Notes under the pieces: generated by a model
The model's input: only the letters and a program-made list of their open reading frames with translations
The model's database searches: none
What the model was told of the DNA's origin: nothing
In this document: in pieces, positions 7,832 through 16,635 of the stretch
How the letters are laid out: every line of letters begins with the position of its first letter
Numbering within the stretch: position 1 is the stretch's first letter
Assembly: GCA_016234555.1 (NCBI GenBank)
Contig: JACRBJ010000016.1
Coordinates: forward strand, 25,026-89,025
Direction of reading: 5' to 3'
Source of the DNA: Chloroflexota bacterium
GTDB taxonomy: Bacteria > Chloroflexota > Anaerolineae > Anaerolineales > Villigracilaceae
Length of the DNA: 64,000 nucleotides
Program-made: the position numbers and the translations under genes

Positions 7832-9820
7832 ATGACTTATCCAATCATGCAACGCGAGTTGACAGTCCATCTGCACAACAGGAACTGGTATCTGCGTCCC
7901 ATCGAGGACGAGGAAAAAATACTCGGCCCTGTGGATTACGGTTGGCATCGCTTCAACATCTACCCCGATAGTTTCACCTTTGGCGAGGGACTGCTTGCGG
8001 GCAGTTCCATTCCCGGTTCGCGGCGGCTTGTCTTTTGTTCGTGGAGTTCCCAATGGGACGGATTCTACGTCTCGAGCATGGGTGGCGCGGCGTACACCTT
8101 TCATGGTATCGGCGTCAATTATGTGGCGCTGCGCGGGATGGCGCCTGAGCCGAGCGTGGTACTGCTCAACCATAAGGCGGGAGAAGTTCAGGTGCGGATC
8201 GAACCCGTCAATGTGGAACCGCTTTGGGCGGGATATGCCAGTCCCGACGGCACGCCTCTGATCGGTTTCTTCGCCCTGCAACAAGCGCTTTATGATCGCT
8301 ATGCCAGGGAATACACAAACGGCAACCTTCGCATTTGTGCTGTTGGACCTGCTGCGAAGTACACCCGTGAAGGGGCGATTGGTTCCAGTCCCGTGCGGAA
8401 TGGGGCATTCACCGCGGTTGTGGATTGGGCTGGGCGCGGCGGACTGGGTAGCCGACTGTTCCGACGTCACAACGTTGTGGGCATTGTCTTCGGCGGCGAG
8501 TGGGATGACCCTGACCTGCGCAATTCCGCCGAGATCGACGCCTACTTCCTCGAACACTTCGGCAAGAAGACCATCCAGACCGACCTGGCTGTGACCGAAA
8601 AGTACCGCTACGTGCCCGAGTTCGAGACGGGTGGCACGTTTGGCGTCAACATACGTGACCTGAACGAGCGCATTCTGAGTTTCAACTACACCTCGATTTA
8701 TAAGCCCGTCGATTCGCGTCTGCGCCAGCATGAGAATTTCATCCTCAACCATTATTTGAAGCAGTTCAACGAAGAGACCATCAAGACCAAGAAGTTCCAG
8801 CACTGCGGCGAACCCTGTCCCGTGGTCTGCAAGAAAATGTTCGGGCAGTACAAAAAGGATTATGAGCCGTACCATGTTCTCGGTCCGCAGGTGGGAGTCT
8901 TTGACCAGCGCGCTGCGGAGTTGCTGAATGACTTTGTCGACGCGATGGGATTTGACGCGATTCAAACGGGCGGGACTGTCGCCTGGATCATGGAGCTGGT
9001 CCGCGATGGTTTGATCGACCCCGCCGAGTTTGGTCTGCCGCCAGCCAGCGAGATGACCTTTGACTGGGCCGACGACCCGGCCCATTTTGATATCGTCGCC
9101 GACAGCATGAAAAATGCAACCTACGCGATGGAAGTCGTGCAGGCGATCCTCTTCGAGCCAAAGGCGGAAGTATTCAGGCAGAGCATCCGTGTGGCGGCGC
9201 GGAAACTGGATAAACAATACGGTATCCGCAGTATAGACCGCGCGGTATTTATCGGTCACGGGGATGAAGGCTGTATGGTCCCGAACCAGTATTGGGTGCC
9301 GGGGATGCTCAGCCCCATGCCAATGATGGGCAAGTACTTCGTCCACTACGGTGTGGAATTCATGTCCCCTGAAAAATTGGGACGCAAGAACGTCGAGCGC
9401 ATGACCTACGAACTGTTCAATGAGAACAGCGGTATTTGCCGTTTCCATCGCAAATGGTCCGAAACCATCACCGACGAAATTTTGCGCGCGCATTACGAAG
9501 GGATGAAGGAAAATTACAAGGCGCATCAGTTCCGTGTGGCGCGTGAAATCTATGAACGCGAAGCCCCCAAGATCATCTACTGGGAAAGCGAGCGCGTGAC
9601 CGATATGGTGATGGGTTATCTGGAACAATGGGAGAAGGACGGACTCAAGATCCCCGAACTGGTTGAATGGCTGGAGCGTTTCCGAGAAGACAAAACGTCC
9701 GCCGCAAAAGCCTACTGGACAGCCGTCCGCGAAGGGATTCATGCCGCCTTCAGCGAGGGTGCAGATGCAATCCCCGACAGCTTCACGCCCGGGCAGCAGG
9801 GGAAACTTCCAAAATCATAA
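7832..9820 (+). CDS. Aldehyde ferredoxin oxidoreductase (AOR)-family tungsten/molybdenum enzyme
   Basis: The 662-residue length and signatures such as CAVGPAAKYTREGAIGSSP and AGRGGLGSRLF (residues 169-210) mark the AOR family, which binds a bis-pterin W or Mo cofactor and one [4Fe-4S] cluster. The cluster cysteines appear as C325, C329 and C333 (HCGEPCPVVCKK), with C536 in SGICRFHRKW. The first spacing is C-x3-C, not the usual C-x2-C. The family oxidises aldehydes with ferredoxin, and its BamB branch reduces an aromatic ring. The gene has AAGGAG before the ATG and follows a terminator, and the next gene has its own promoter, so it may be a separate unit at the head of the purine island. The substrate is unknown; a purine-related redox step is my inference. 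Confidence 0.85.
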   Translation: MTYPIMQRELTVHLHNRNWYLRPIEDEEKILGPVDYGWHRFNIYPDSFTFGEGLLAGSSIPGSRRLVFCSWSSQWDGFYVSSMGGAAYTFHGIGVNYVALRGMAPEPSVVLLNHKAGEVQVRIEPVNVEPLWAGYASPDGTPLIGFFALQQALYDRYAREYTNGNLRICAVGPAAKYTREGAIGSSPVRNGAFTAVVDWAGRGGLGSRLFRRHNVVGIVFGGEWDDPDLRNSAEIDAYFLEHFGKKTIQTDLAVTEKYRYVPEFETGGTFGVNIRDLNERILSFNYTSIYKPVDSRLRQHENFILNHYLKQFNEETIKTKKFQHCGEPCPVVCKKMFGQYKKDYEPYHVLGPQVGVFDQRAAELLNDFVDAMGFDAIQTGGTVAWIMELVRDGLIDPAEFGLPPASEMTFDWADDPAHFDIVADSMKNATYAMEVVQAILFEPKAEVFRQSIRVAARKLDKQYGIRSIDRAVFIGHGDEGCMVPNQYWVPGMLSPMPMMGKYFVHYGVEFMSPEKLGRKNVERMTYELFNENSGICRFHRKWSETITDEILRAHYEGMKENYKAHQFRVAREIYEREAPKIIYWESERVTDMVMGYLEQWEKDGLKIPELVEWLERFREDKTSAAKAYWTAVREGIHAAFSEGADAIPDSFTPGQQGKLPKS

Positions 9821-9864
9821 TGCATCTTTGGATTGAGTTGTAGCGGAATCCCACATAATTTGAT

Positions 9865-9910
9865 TTGACATCCTCTCCCTTTTTTGCTACACTATAAGTT
9901 GTCAGACAAC
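9865..9910 (+). promoter_or_regulatory. Promoter with GntR-type operator before the 8-oxoguanine deaminase-like gene
   Basis: TTGACA (9865-9870), a 17-base spacer and TACACT (9888-9893) form a good sigma-70-type promoter. The perfect inverted repeat GTTGTC-A-GACAAC (9898-9910) covers the expected transcription start, a repressor position. The GTCAGAC core recurs in the promoter region of the gntR gene at 26104. Confidence 0.7.
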
Positions 9911-9938
9911 TGTACTGACCGCAAAAGGCTACCAGCTA

Positions 9939-11318
9939 ATGACAACTCTCCTCATAAAAAACGCATATCTTGTAACCATGGATGACCACCAGCGGGAAAT
10001 CCCCGAAGGCGGTCTTTTTATTCGAAACGGACTGATCGAAGAAGTCGGTCTGATGAGCGAACTTCGCGCCACCGCCGATGAGGTGCTTGACCTCAAAGGG
10101 CACGTCGTCCTGCCGGGGCTGGTCAACACGCACCATCATTTTTACCAGACCCTCACACGCGCCGTGCCTGCCGCGCAGGATGCGAACCTCTTCAACTGGT
10201 TGAAGACTTTGTATCCCATTTGGGCGCGGATGCAGCCCGATGACATTTTCGTCTCGACCCAAACCGCGCTGGCGGAACTGGCGCTTTCGGGATGCACCAC
10301 TGCGTCGGATCATCTCTATCTTTTCCCGAACGGCTCGAAACTGGACGATGAAATTGCCGCCGCCCTTGAAATTGGAGTGCGGCTCCAGGCTTCCCGTGGC
10401 TCGATGAGTCTCGGCGAATCCAAAGGCGGACTCCCACCCGACAGCGTGGTGGACACCGAGGAAAACATCCTCAAGGATTCCCAGCGTCTCATCGAAAAAT
10501 ATCACGACGCCAAACCCGGCGCCATGACCCAGATCGTGCTTGCGCCGTGTTCGCCGTTCAGCGTCACCTCGGACTTGATGAAGCAGTCCGCGAAACTGGC
10601 GCGGGAATATGGCGTACATTTGCACACGCATCTCGCCGAGACCGAGGATGAAGATCAGTTCTGCCGGCAGATGTTTGGTCACCGCCCGGTGGGATACATG
10701 CAGGAGGTGGATTGGGTCGGTGGGGACGTTTGGTTCGCGCACGCGGTTTGGGTTAACGACGAGGAAATCAAAATCTTTGCCAAGCATGACTGCGGCGTGG
10801 CGCATTGTCCCACCTCGAACATGCGACTTGCCTCTGGCATTGCGCCTGTCAAGGAATATCGCGCCGCCGGCGTCAATGTAGGTTTGGGCGTGGACGGCTC
10901 CGCTTCCAATGACGGCTCGCACCTGCTGGCGGAGGTCCGCAATGCGATGTTGGTCTCACGCGTGAAGGAGGGATTAACGGGCTATTCCCTTTCCAACGAT
11001 CCCAACCGAAAATTGATGACTGCCCGCGAAGCCCTCCATCTTGGAACGCGCGGCGGGGCGGCGGTGTTGGGGCGGACGGACATTGGTAGCCTGGAAGCGG
11101 GTAAATGCGCCGACTTCTTCGCTGTCAACCTGAACAGGCTCGCCTACACAGGGATGCACGATCCTGTTTCGGCGGTGGTCTTTGGGCAATCCATGAATGT
11201 GGATTACACGGTAGTGAATGGAAAGTTCGTTGTGAAGGAAGGTCAACTGGCAACAGTTGATGAACGCAAATTAATCGAAAAACATAATAAAGCCGCCAGG
11301 CGTTTACTGGCGGGATAG
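9939..11318 (+). CDS. SsnA/8-oxoguanine deaminase-type aminohydrolase
   Basis: This 459-residue amidohydrolase shows the metal-binding NTHHHFYQ near residue 65, HTHLAET near 230 and DGSASND near 310. Long stretches (ASRGSMSLGESKGG, LAPCSPFSVT, AHCPTSNMRLASGIAP) are typical of the 8-oxoguanine deaminase branch, which also contains hydroxy-s-triazine and guanine deaminases. It would convert 8-oxoguanine to urate or guanine to xanthine in the cytoplasm. Its neighbours (adenine deaminase, YgeY, YgeW, a xanthine-dehydrogenase-type enzyme) correspond to those of ssnA in enterobacteria and gut anaerobes. It is the first gene after the operator-bearing promoter. Substrate preference between guanine and 8-oxoguanine is not certain. 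Confidence 0.85.
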   Translation: MTTLLIKNAYLVTMDDHQREIPEGGLFIRNGLIEEVGLMSELRATADEVLDLKGHVVLPGLVNTHHHFYQTLTRAVPAAQDANLFNWLKTLYPIWARMQPDDIFVSTQTALAELALSGCTTASDHLYLFPNGSKLDDEIAAALEIGVRLQASRGSMSLGESKGGLPPDSVVDTEENILKDSQRLIEKYHDAKPGAMTQIVLAPCSPFSVTSDLMKQSAKLAREYGVHLHTHLAETEDEDQFCRQMFGHRPVGYMQEVDWVGGDVWFAHAVWVNDEEIKIFAKHDCGVAHCPTSNMRLASGIAPVKEYRAAGVNVGLGVDGSASNDGSHLLAEVRNAMLVSRVKEGLTGYSLSNDPNRKLMTAREALHLGTRGGAAVLGRTDIGSLEAGKCADFFAVNLNRLAYTGMHDPVSAVVFGQSMNVDYTVVNGKFVVKEGQLATVDERKLIEKHNKAARRLLAG

Positions 11319-11330
11319 GAGAATTTACTT

Positions 11331-11669
11331 ATGGATGTATTCCTTACTTTGATGGGAGTTCTCTCCCGGGGCATCCCCGGTATATTTGTCGCCGGGATTG
11401 TGATGGTCTTGATGCTGCTTGGGCTGGTCAGAAAAGAGGCGGGGTTGATGGTGGTTGCCGGCTTCCTGATCATCCCGTTCGCTGTGACGTTCGGCGGGTG
11501 GGCTGGCTTCCCGATTGTAGTGCGGTTGCTGCCGCTTCTTGTGTTTGCGTCCGCGCTAGCCATCAGCAAGGACGAGCCTCTGTTTGCGTGGATTTTGCCC
11601 GCCGTGCCTTTTTTCTATCTCATCTACGCCATTTTCAGGCTTATCCTATCCGACGCCAGGGGACTCTAG
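11331..11669 (+). CDS. Small integral membrane protein in the purine island
   Basis: The 112-residue product is almost wholly hydrophobic with about four membrane-spanning segments and a short charged end (LSDARGL). I recognise no family. It begins 12 bases after the aminohydrolase gene with a short AGGAG upstream, and adenine deaminase follows 34 bases later, so it is probably co-transcribed with purine genes. A transport accessory role is possible but unsupported. Confidence 0.6.
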   Translation: MDVFLTLMGVLSRGIPGIFVAGIVMVLMLLGLVRKEAGLMVVAGFLIIPFAVTFGGWAGFPIVVRLLPLLVFASALAISKDEPLFAWILPAVPFFYLIYAIFRLILSDARGL

Positions 11670-11703
11670 TCCATTGGGAACGGACGCTCAGGAGCAACTA
11701 TAA

Positions 11704-13494
11704 ATGACTTCTTCAACCAGGTTGACGCGCTCCCTTGTCGACGTGGCAATGGGACGCGCCCACGCCGACCTTGTCATCCGCGACGGCAGGTGGGTGTGCG
11801 TGCAGTCGGGCGAGATCGTCCAGCATACCGACATCGCCATTGTGAGCGGGCGCATCGCGTATGTGGGATCGGACGCCAGCCATGCAATTGGCAAAAAGAC
11901 GAAGGTCATCGAGGCGAAGGGACGTTTCCTTGTGCCGGGCTTGCTCGACGGTCACATGCACGTCGAGTCGGGTATGATCACCGTGACGGAGTTCGTGCGG
12001 ACGGCGGCGGTGCGCGGCACCACTGGCATGTTCATCGATCCGCATGAGATCGCGAATGTGTTTGGCTTGAAAGGCGTCAAGCTGATGGTGGATGAAGCCG
12101 CCAAACAGCCCATTCACGTCTGGGTGCAGATGCCTTCCTGTGTGCCGTCGTCGCCGGGCTTCGAGACGCCGGGTGCTTCGATCGGTCCCAGGGAGGTTGC
12201 CGAAGCCATGAAGTGGAAGGGCATCATCGGTCTCGGCGAGATGATGAACTTTCCCGGCGTGTTCATGAGCGACAAAAAGATGCTCGATGAAATGAGCGCC
12301 ACCCACGCCGCTGGAAAAACAATCGGCGGACATTACCCCTCCCTCGATTTGGGGCTGCCCTTCCACGGGTATGTGGCGGGTGGCGCGGAGGACGACCACG
12401 AAGGTACGCGAGTCGAGGATGCGGTTGCGCGTGTGCGGCAGGGGATGAAAGCCATGCTGCGTTATGGCTCCGCCTGGCACGATGTAGCAACTCAGGTCAA
12501 GGCGATCACCGAAAAGAAACTGGACTCGCATCGCTTTATTCTCTGCACCGACGATTCACATGCGGCGACCCTTTCACGGGAAGGTCACATGGACCGCGTC
12601 CTGCGTCACGCCATCGGCGAGGGACTCAACCCGATGACAGCCATTCAGATGATGACCATCAACACCGCCGAGCATTTTGGACTCACAAAGGAAATGGGCA
12701 TGATCGCGCCCGGTCGCTGGGCAGATGTGGTGATCGTGGACGACTTGATGAACTTCAAGGCGGAGATGGTCATTGCCAGGGGACAGGTGATCGCGGAGAA
12801 GGGCGAATTGCTGGTCAAACTGCCTGCGGCGAAACACCCTGTCTGGGCGAAGAAATCTGTCCACTTGAAGAAACCGCTCAAGGCGCAGGACTTCCTTCTT
12901 CGGACAAGGTCAGCCGACGGCGCGGAGGTCGAGGCGCACGTCATCGGCGTGATCGAAAACCAGGCGCCCACACGTCATCTCAAAATGAAGGTCAAGGCTG
13001 AGGGCGGCGAAGTCAAAGCGGACTTGAAGCGTGACCTTGCAAAGATCGCGGTGGTCGAGCGTCATCGTGGCACGGGCAAGGTGACGGTTGGTCTGGTCAG
13101 CGGTTTTGGGTTTACGAGGAAGTGCGCCATCGCTTCGACTGTGGCGCATGACAGCCATCACATGATGGTCGCCGGCACCGATGACGAGTGCATGGCGATT
13201 GCGGCAAATGAGCTGGCAAAGTGTGGCGGCGGACAGGTTGTGGTTTTGAACGGCGAAGTGGTTGGGAAAGTGGAGTTGCAGATTGCGGGCTTGATGTCCA
13301 CTGAACATGTGGAAATCGTGGCGAAGAAAGCCGCTTCGGTGCTCGAAGGGTTCATGGCTTGCGGCTGCGAATTGAATAATCCCAACATGCAATTGAGCCT
13401 GCTTGGCTTGGTGGTCATCCCCGAACTTCGGATTTCGGATAGAGGTCTCGTGGATGTAACCAATTTCGATTTTGTTTCCGTACTGGATGATTGA
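11704..13494 (+). CDS. ade: Adenine deaminase
   Basis: The 596-residue protein has the two-domain plan of bacterial adenine deaminases, an amidohydrolase barrel plus a C-terminal lid domain. Signatures include PGLLDGHMHVES, FIDPHEIAN, MPSCVPSSPGFETPGA, GLGEMMNFPGV and FILCTDDSHAATL. It hydrolyses adenine to hypoxanthine and ammonia with a binuclear Fe/Mn centre. Hypoxanthine is the natural substrate for the molybdenum hydroxylase encoded at 32693. The length matches the family, and the gene lies between the small membrane protein and a GntR regulator that starts six bases after its stop, which indicates one operon. Confidence 0.93.
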   Translation: MTSSTRLTRSLVDVAMGRAHADLVIRDGRWVCVQSGEIVQHTDIAIVSGRIAYVGSDASHAIGKKTKVIEAKGRFLVPGLLDGHMHVESGMITVTEFVRTAAVRGTTGMFIDPHEIANVFGLKGVKLMVDEAAKQPIHVWVQMPSCVPSSPGFETPGASIGPREVAEAMKWKGIIGLGEMMNFPGVFMSDKKMLDEMSATHAAGKTIGGHYPSLDLGLPFHGYVAGGAEDDHEGTRVEDAVARVRQGMKAMLRYGSAWHDVATQVKAITEKKLDSHRFILCTDDSHAATLSREGHMDRVLRHAIGEGLNPMTAIQMMTINTAEHFGLTKEMGMIAPGRWADVVIVDDLMNFKAEMVIARGQVIAEKGELLVKLPAAKHPVWAKKSVHLKKPLKAQDFLLRTRSADGAEVEAHVIGVIENQAPTRHLKMKVKAEGGEVKADLKRDLAKIAVVERHRGTGKVTVGLVSGFGFTRKCAIASTVAHDSHHMMVAGTDDECMAIAANELAKCGGGQVVVLNGEVVGKVELQIAGLMSTEHVEIVAKKAASVLEGFMACGCELNNPNMQLSLLGLVVIPELRISDRGLVDVTNFDFVSVLDD

Positions 13495-13500
13495 GGTTTT

Positions 13501-14217
13501 ATGTCGAACTTTCCCTTTCAACGTTTACAAACTGATCTGGCGGCGCTGATCGAGCGTACGCCCGCGGGGCAGCGCCTGCCCTCGGAGCCTGACCTCTCGA
13601 AGCAGCTTGGCGTTTCGCGCGCCACCCTGCGCGACGCCATGCGTACTTTTGAAACCCAGGGACTTGTCCGCCGCCGGCAGGGATCGGGTACTTTTGTGGT
13701 CGGCAAGTCTCAGGTGTTGGAGAGCGGGCTTGAGGCGCTGGAAAGTCTTGAGACCATGGCGAAACGCCTGGGGCTTGAGGTTTCCGTCAGCAACCTGAAC
13801 GTGGAGCGGACTGCGGCTGACCAAAACATGGCTGGGAACTTGAACCTTGCAGTTGGCGCCCCCCTGCTTCGCGTCCGCCGCGTGATGTGTGCCGACAGCC
13901 GTCCCGTAGCCTATCTTGTGGATACGCTTCCCGAGACCGTGCTGCAAATGGAAGACCTGCCCGCCGATTTTCATGGCTCCGTCCTGGATATCCTGCTTCA
14001 GCGGGGTGACGCTCTGACGGTTTCCCGCGCCGACATCAGCGCCACGAATGCGGCAGCCGATGTGGCGAAGGCGCTCGAAATTCAGCGCGGCGACGTGTTG
14101 CTGCAACTCGTCGCCGGGTTGTACTCCGGCGATGGGCGCGTCCTGGATTATTCGACGAGTTATTTCATCCCCGGTTATTTCCGCTTCCATGTGGTGCGCC
14201 GCGTGGGCGGCAGATAG
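13501..14217 (+). CDS. GntR-family regulator, HutC/UTRA type (first copy)
   Basis: An N-terminal winged helix (LPSEPDLSKQLGVSRATLRDAMRTFETQGLVRRRQGSGTFVV, about residues 22-62 in pieces) is followed by a UTRA ligand-binding domain from about residue 85 to 235 ending in YSTSYFIPGYFRFHVVRR. This subfamily usually represses catabolic operons and is relieved by a pathway metabolite. The gene is embedded between adenine deaminase and ygeY, so purine or ureido compounds are likely effectors. The GTCAGAC palindrome at 9898 is a candidate target, as is the second GntR protein's site. Which regulator binds which site is not shown. Confidence 0.9.
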   Translation: MSNFPFQRLQTDLAALIERTPAGQRLPSEPDLSKQLGVSRATLRDAMRTFETQGLVRRRQGSGTFVVGKSQVLESGLEALESLETMAKRLGLEVSVSNLNVERTAADQNMAGNLNLAVGAPLLRVRRVMCADSRPVAYLVDTLPETVLQMEDLPADFHGSVLDILLQRGDALTVSRADISATNAAADVAKALEIQRGDVLLQLVAGLYSGDGRVLDYSTSYFIPGYFRFHVVRRVGGR

Positions 14218-14277
14218 GTTTTTACACTCCGCGTCTTTTACAGGCTTGGCGGTGAATTTTAAAAAATGAGGTTGAAA

Positions 14278-15498
14278 ATGAAGATTCAGGAATTGAAAAA
14301 GAAGGTGGGGGAAAATCGTGAGAACATCATCCAGTTCATGCTCGATATTGTCGCCATCCCCAGCATGGACGGTCAACTGAAGGATGTCGGCGACCGCATT
14401 CAGGCTGAGATGCGGAAACTCGGTTTCGACGAGGTTCGCTTCGACAAGATGGGTAATACCGTCGGGCGCATTGGCAACGGTCCCAAGGTGATCGTCTTCG
14501 ACTCACACATCGACACCGTTGGCGTTGGCGACCCCGAAGAGTGGGAGTGGGACCCGTTTGTGGGCAAGGTGGAGGATGGCATCCTCTATGCGCGCGGCGC
14601 CTGCGACGAAAAAGGCAGCACGCCCGGCATGATCTACGGGTTGGCGTTCGCCCGCGACCTGGGTCTGCTCGACGGCTATACCGCCTACTACTTTGGCAAC
14701 ATGGAAGAGTGGTGTGACGGCATTGCGCCCAACACCTTCGTCGAAGTTGACCCGAAGGTCAAGCCCGACTTCGTCGTCATCGGCGAGCCGACCAAAATGC
14801 AGGTCTATCGCGGGCACAAGGGACGCATCGAGTTGAAGGTCACGGCTCATGGACGTTCCGCGCACGCGGCGTCGCATTACCTGGGCGACAATGCGGTCTA
14901 CAAGATGATGTCGATCATTGCCCAGGTCCGTGAGTTGGACCGCAGGATGCGCTTCGGCATGGGCTATCACCCGGTGCAGGGCTATCCCTCCATCGCGGTG
15001 ACAGATGTCTCGGCGCGGACGGCTTCGCTCAACGCGGTGCCGGACCAGTTCACCATCTTTATCGACCGCCGCATCACGTCCAACGAACCGCGCGAAGAGG
15101 TGATCCAACAGATCAAGGGGCTGATCCCCGATTATTTGCAGGAGGAAATCCACGTCGAAGAGTTGTTCTACGACGCGCCATCCTACACGGGGTTTGTCTT
15201 CCCCGTCTCGAAGTATTACCCAGCCTGGCTTTTGGAGGACACACATCCCCTGACGCAGGCGGGACAGGACACCGTCGAAGCATTGTGGGGCGAGAAGCGG
15301 AATCTAGGCACTTGGGATTTCTCGACCAACGGAACCTACTGGGCGGGCAAGGCTGGGATTCCATCCATCGGCTTTGGTCCCGGCGACGAGAAGACCGCGC
15401 ACATGACCGACGAGAACGTGCCGCTCGACGAGGTGGTAGCTGCCACAGAGTTTTACGCCCTTCTGCCGGGCATACTGGGTAAACAGTTGAATAAGTAG
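14278..15498 (+). CDS. ygeY: YgeY-family M20 metallohydrolase
   Basis: The 406-residue product (start at ATG 14278, with GAGGTT just upstream, preferred to ATG 14266) is an M20/ArgE-DapE-type zinc hydrolase. Metal ligands lie in VFDSHIDTVGVGD, ARGACDEKGS and FGNMEEWCDG, followed by the dimerisation domain (HGRSAHAASH) and a C-terminal HMTDEN histidine. The YgeY family was named for its genomic link with selenium-dependent molybdenum hydroxylases. It is part of the purine-degradation clusters described in gut anaerobes, where it is thought to hydrolyse ureido or amino-acid-like intermediates. Its position before two transcarbamylases agrees with that pathway. The precise substrate is inferred, not proven. 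Confidence 0.88.
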   Translation: MKIQELKKKVGENRENIIQFMLDIVAIPSMDGQLKDVGDRIQAEMRKLGFDEVRFDKMGNTVGRIGNGPKVIVFDSHIDTVGVGDPEEWEWDPFVGKVEDGILYARGACDEKGSTPGMIYGLAFARDLGLLDGYTAYYFGNMEEWCDGIAPNTFVEVDPKVKPDFVVIGEPTKMQVYRGHKGRIELKVTAHGRSAHAASHYLGDNAVYKMMSIIAQVRELDRRMRFGMGYHPVQGYPSIAVTDVSARTASLNAVPDQFTIFIDRRITSNEPREEVIQQIKGLIPDYLQEEIHVEELFYDAPSYTGFVFPVSKYYPAWLLEDTHPLTQAGQDTVEALWGEKRNLGTWDFSTNGTYWAGKAGIPSIGFGPGDEKTAHMTDENVPLDEVVAATEFYALLPGILGKQLNK

Positions 15499-15565
15499 AC
15501 AGGTAAACACGTAAACATGAAAATTGTATGCGTGCGTGTGGGCTTGTGTACATAAAATCTTTTCG
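15499..15565. repeat. Degenerate 8-nt repeat spacer
   Basis: The stretch after ygeY reads as near-tandem units such as AGGTAAAC, ACGTAAAC and ATGAAAAT, followed by GT-rich complementary-looking units up to GTGTAC. It belongs to the same class of word-like spacers as 16545-16612 and 17626-17700. Confidence 0.5.
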
Positions 15566-15581
15566 ATAAAGGAGTTTCAAA

Positions 15582-16535
15582 ATGCGTAGTTTTGCAGGTC
15601 GAGACATTCTTTCACTCAAGGAATTCGAGCGGAACGAGTTCTTCCACGTGTTCGATGTGGCGCAGAAGATGGAACCCATTGCGCGCGCGCGAAAAAACGT
15701 GGACATGCTCAAGGAAAAGACACTTGTGACGGCGTTTTACCAGCCGTCCACGCGTACGCGCTTGGCTCACGAAGCCGCCATGCACCGCCTCGGTGGACAT
15801 GTCTGCGGATTTGCCGACCCGAAGATGACCCGCGCCGGCGACTTCTATCAGGAATCCATCAAGGACACGGTCAAGATGCTGGAATATTACGGCGACGTGA
15901 TCGTGATGCGCCACTTCCAGCAGGGAGCGCCGCACGAAGCTGCGAAGTGGGCGAGCATCCCGATCATCAACGGCGGCGACGGCTGGGGCGAACACCCGAC
16001 CCAAATCCTGACCGACCTGTACACCGTCCTGCGCGAAAAGGGTCGCATCGACGGACTCAAATGGCTGGCCGTTGGCGACATGCGTATGCGGACGATGCAC
16101 TCCCTCGGCTACGCCCTGAGCCAGTTCGATTGCCCAATCACTTTCGTCGCTCCGCCGGATATGGGGCTGACTGACGAATTCAAAGCGGAACTTAAGCAAT
16201 ACAGCGTGGACTTCAAGGAAGTGGACCATGTCGAGAAAGCCATTGCCGACGCCGACGTGATTCTCGTCGAGCCGGTTGTCCAGCCCGATTACACCAAGTC
16301 CCGCGACGAACGTACCGGCGAACTCAGCCTCACGCCCGCCAACTACAGGATCACGCGCGAACTGCTGGAGACGAAAGCCAAGTCCGATGCCATCCTGCTC
16401 CACTCGCTCCCGCGCATGGATGAAGTCCCTCTTGATGTGGACATCACCCGCTGGTCGCGCTACTGGCAGGAAGCCTTCAACGGCGTCGTCATGCGCATGA
16501 CCCTGCTGGCGCTGGTGCTGGGTGCGATGGAATAA
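15582..16535 (+). CDS. Aspartate-transcarbamylase paralogue with altered amino-acid site
   Basis: The 317-residue protein aligns along its length with PyrB. The carbamoyl-phosphate site is intact: QPSTRTR (54-60), MRH (109-111), GEHPTQ (136-141) and HSLPRMDEVP. The loop that carries Lys84 of E. coli PyrB reads GDFYQES, so that lysine is missing. The segment equivalent to Thr-Arg229-Val-Gln reads PVVQ, so the aspartate-holding Arg229 is missing too. A substrate other than aspartate is therefore likely, for example a ureido- or amino-compound from purine breakdown. It is followed by ygeW and carbamate kinase, not by pyrimidine genes. Oxamate or diamino-acid carbamoylation are possibilities I cannot separate. 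Confidence 0.82.
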   Translation: MRSFAGRDILSLKEFERNEFFHVFDVAQKMEPIARARKNVDMLKEKTLVTAFYQPSTRTRLAHEAAMHRLGGHVCGFADPKMTRAGDFYQESIKDTVKMLEYYGDVIVMRHFQQGAPHEAAKWASIPIINGGDGWGEHPTQILTDLYTVLREKGRIDGLKWLAVGDMRMRTMHSLGYALSQFDCPITFVAPPDMGLTDEFKAELKQYSVDFKEVDHVEKAIADADVILVEPVVQPDYTKSRDERTGELSLTPANYRITRELLETKAKSDAILLHSLPRMDEVPLDVDITRWSRYWQEAFNGVVMRMTLLALVLGAME

Positions 16536-16544
16536 TTGTTGTAA

Positions 16545-16612
16545 TCAGTAAACAGGTACACAGGTATACACGTCGTTACCCCCTGTGTACTTGTCTACTT
16601 GTGTATGTATAT
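16545..16612. repeat. 8-nt-unit inverted repeat between the two transcarbamylase genes
   Basis: Units CAGTAAA, CAGGTACA, CAGGTATA recur with about 8-nt spacing, and GTACACAGG on the left is mirrored by CCTGTGTAC on the right. The whole can fold as a long imperfect hairpin. The ygeW ribosome site (AGGAG) lies just after it. Confidence 0.6.
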
Positions 16613-16635
16613 ACAAAAAATTAGGAGACTAAACT

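Noticed and set aside
7757..9742. 661-codon open frame antisense to the AOR-family gene
   Set aside because: It lies wholly opposite a clearly conserved enzyme gene and has no recognisable domain; long antisense frames arise from the codon bias here.
14278..15498. Selenoprotein or selenium-cofactor operon because YgeY is present
   Set aside because: No in-frame TGA read-through or selenium-insertion genes were seen in the window.
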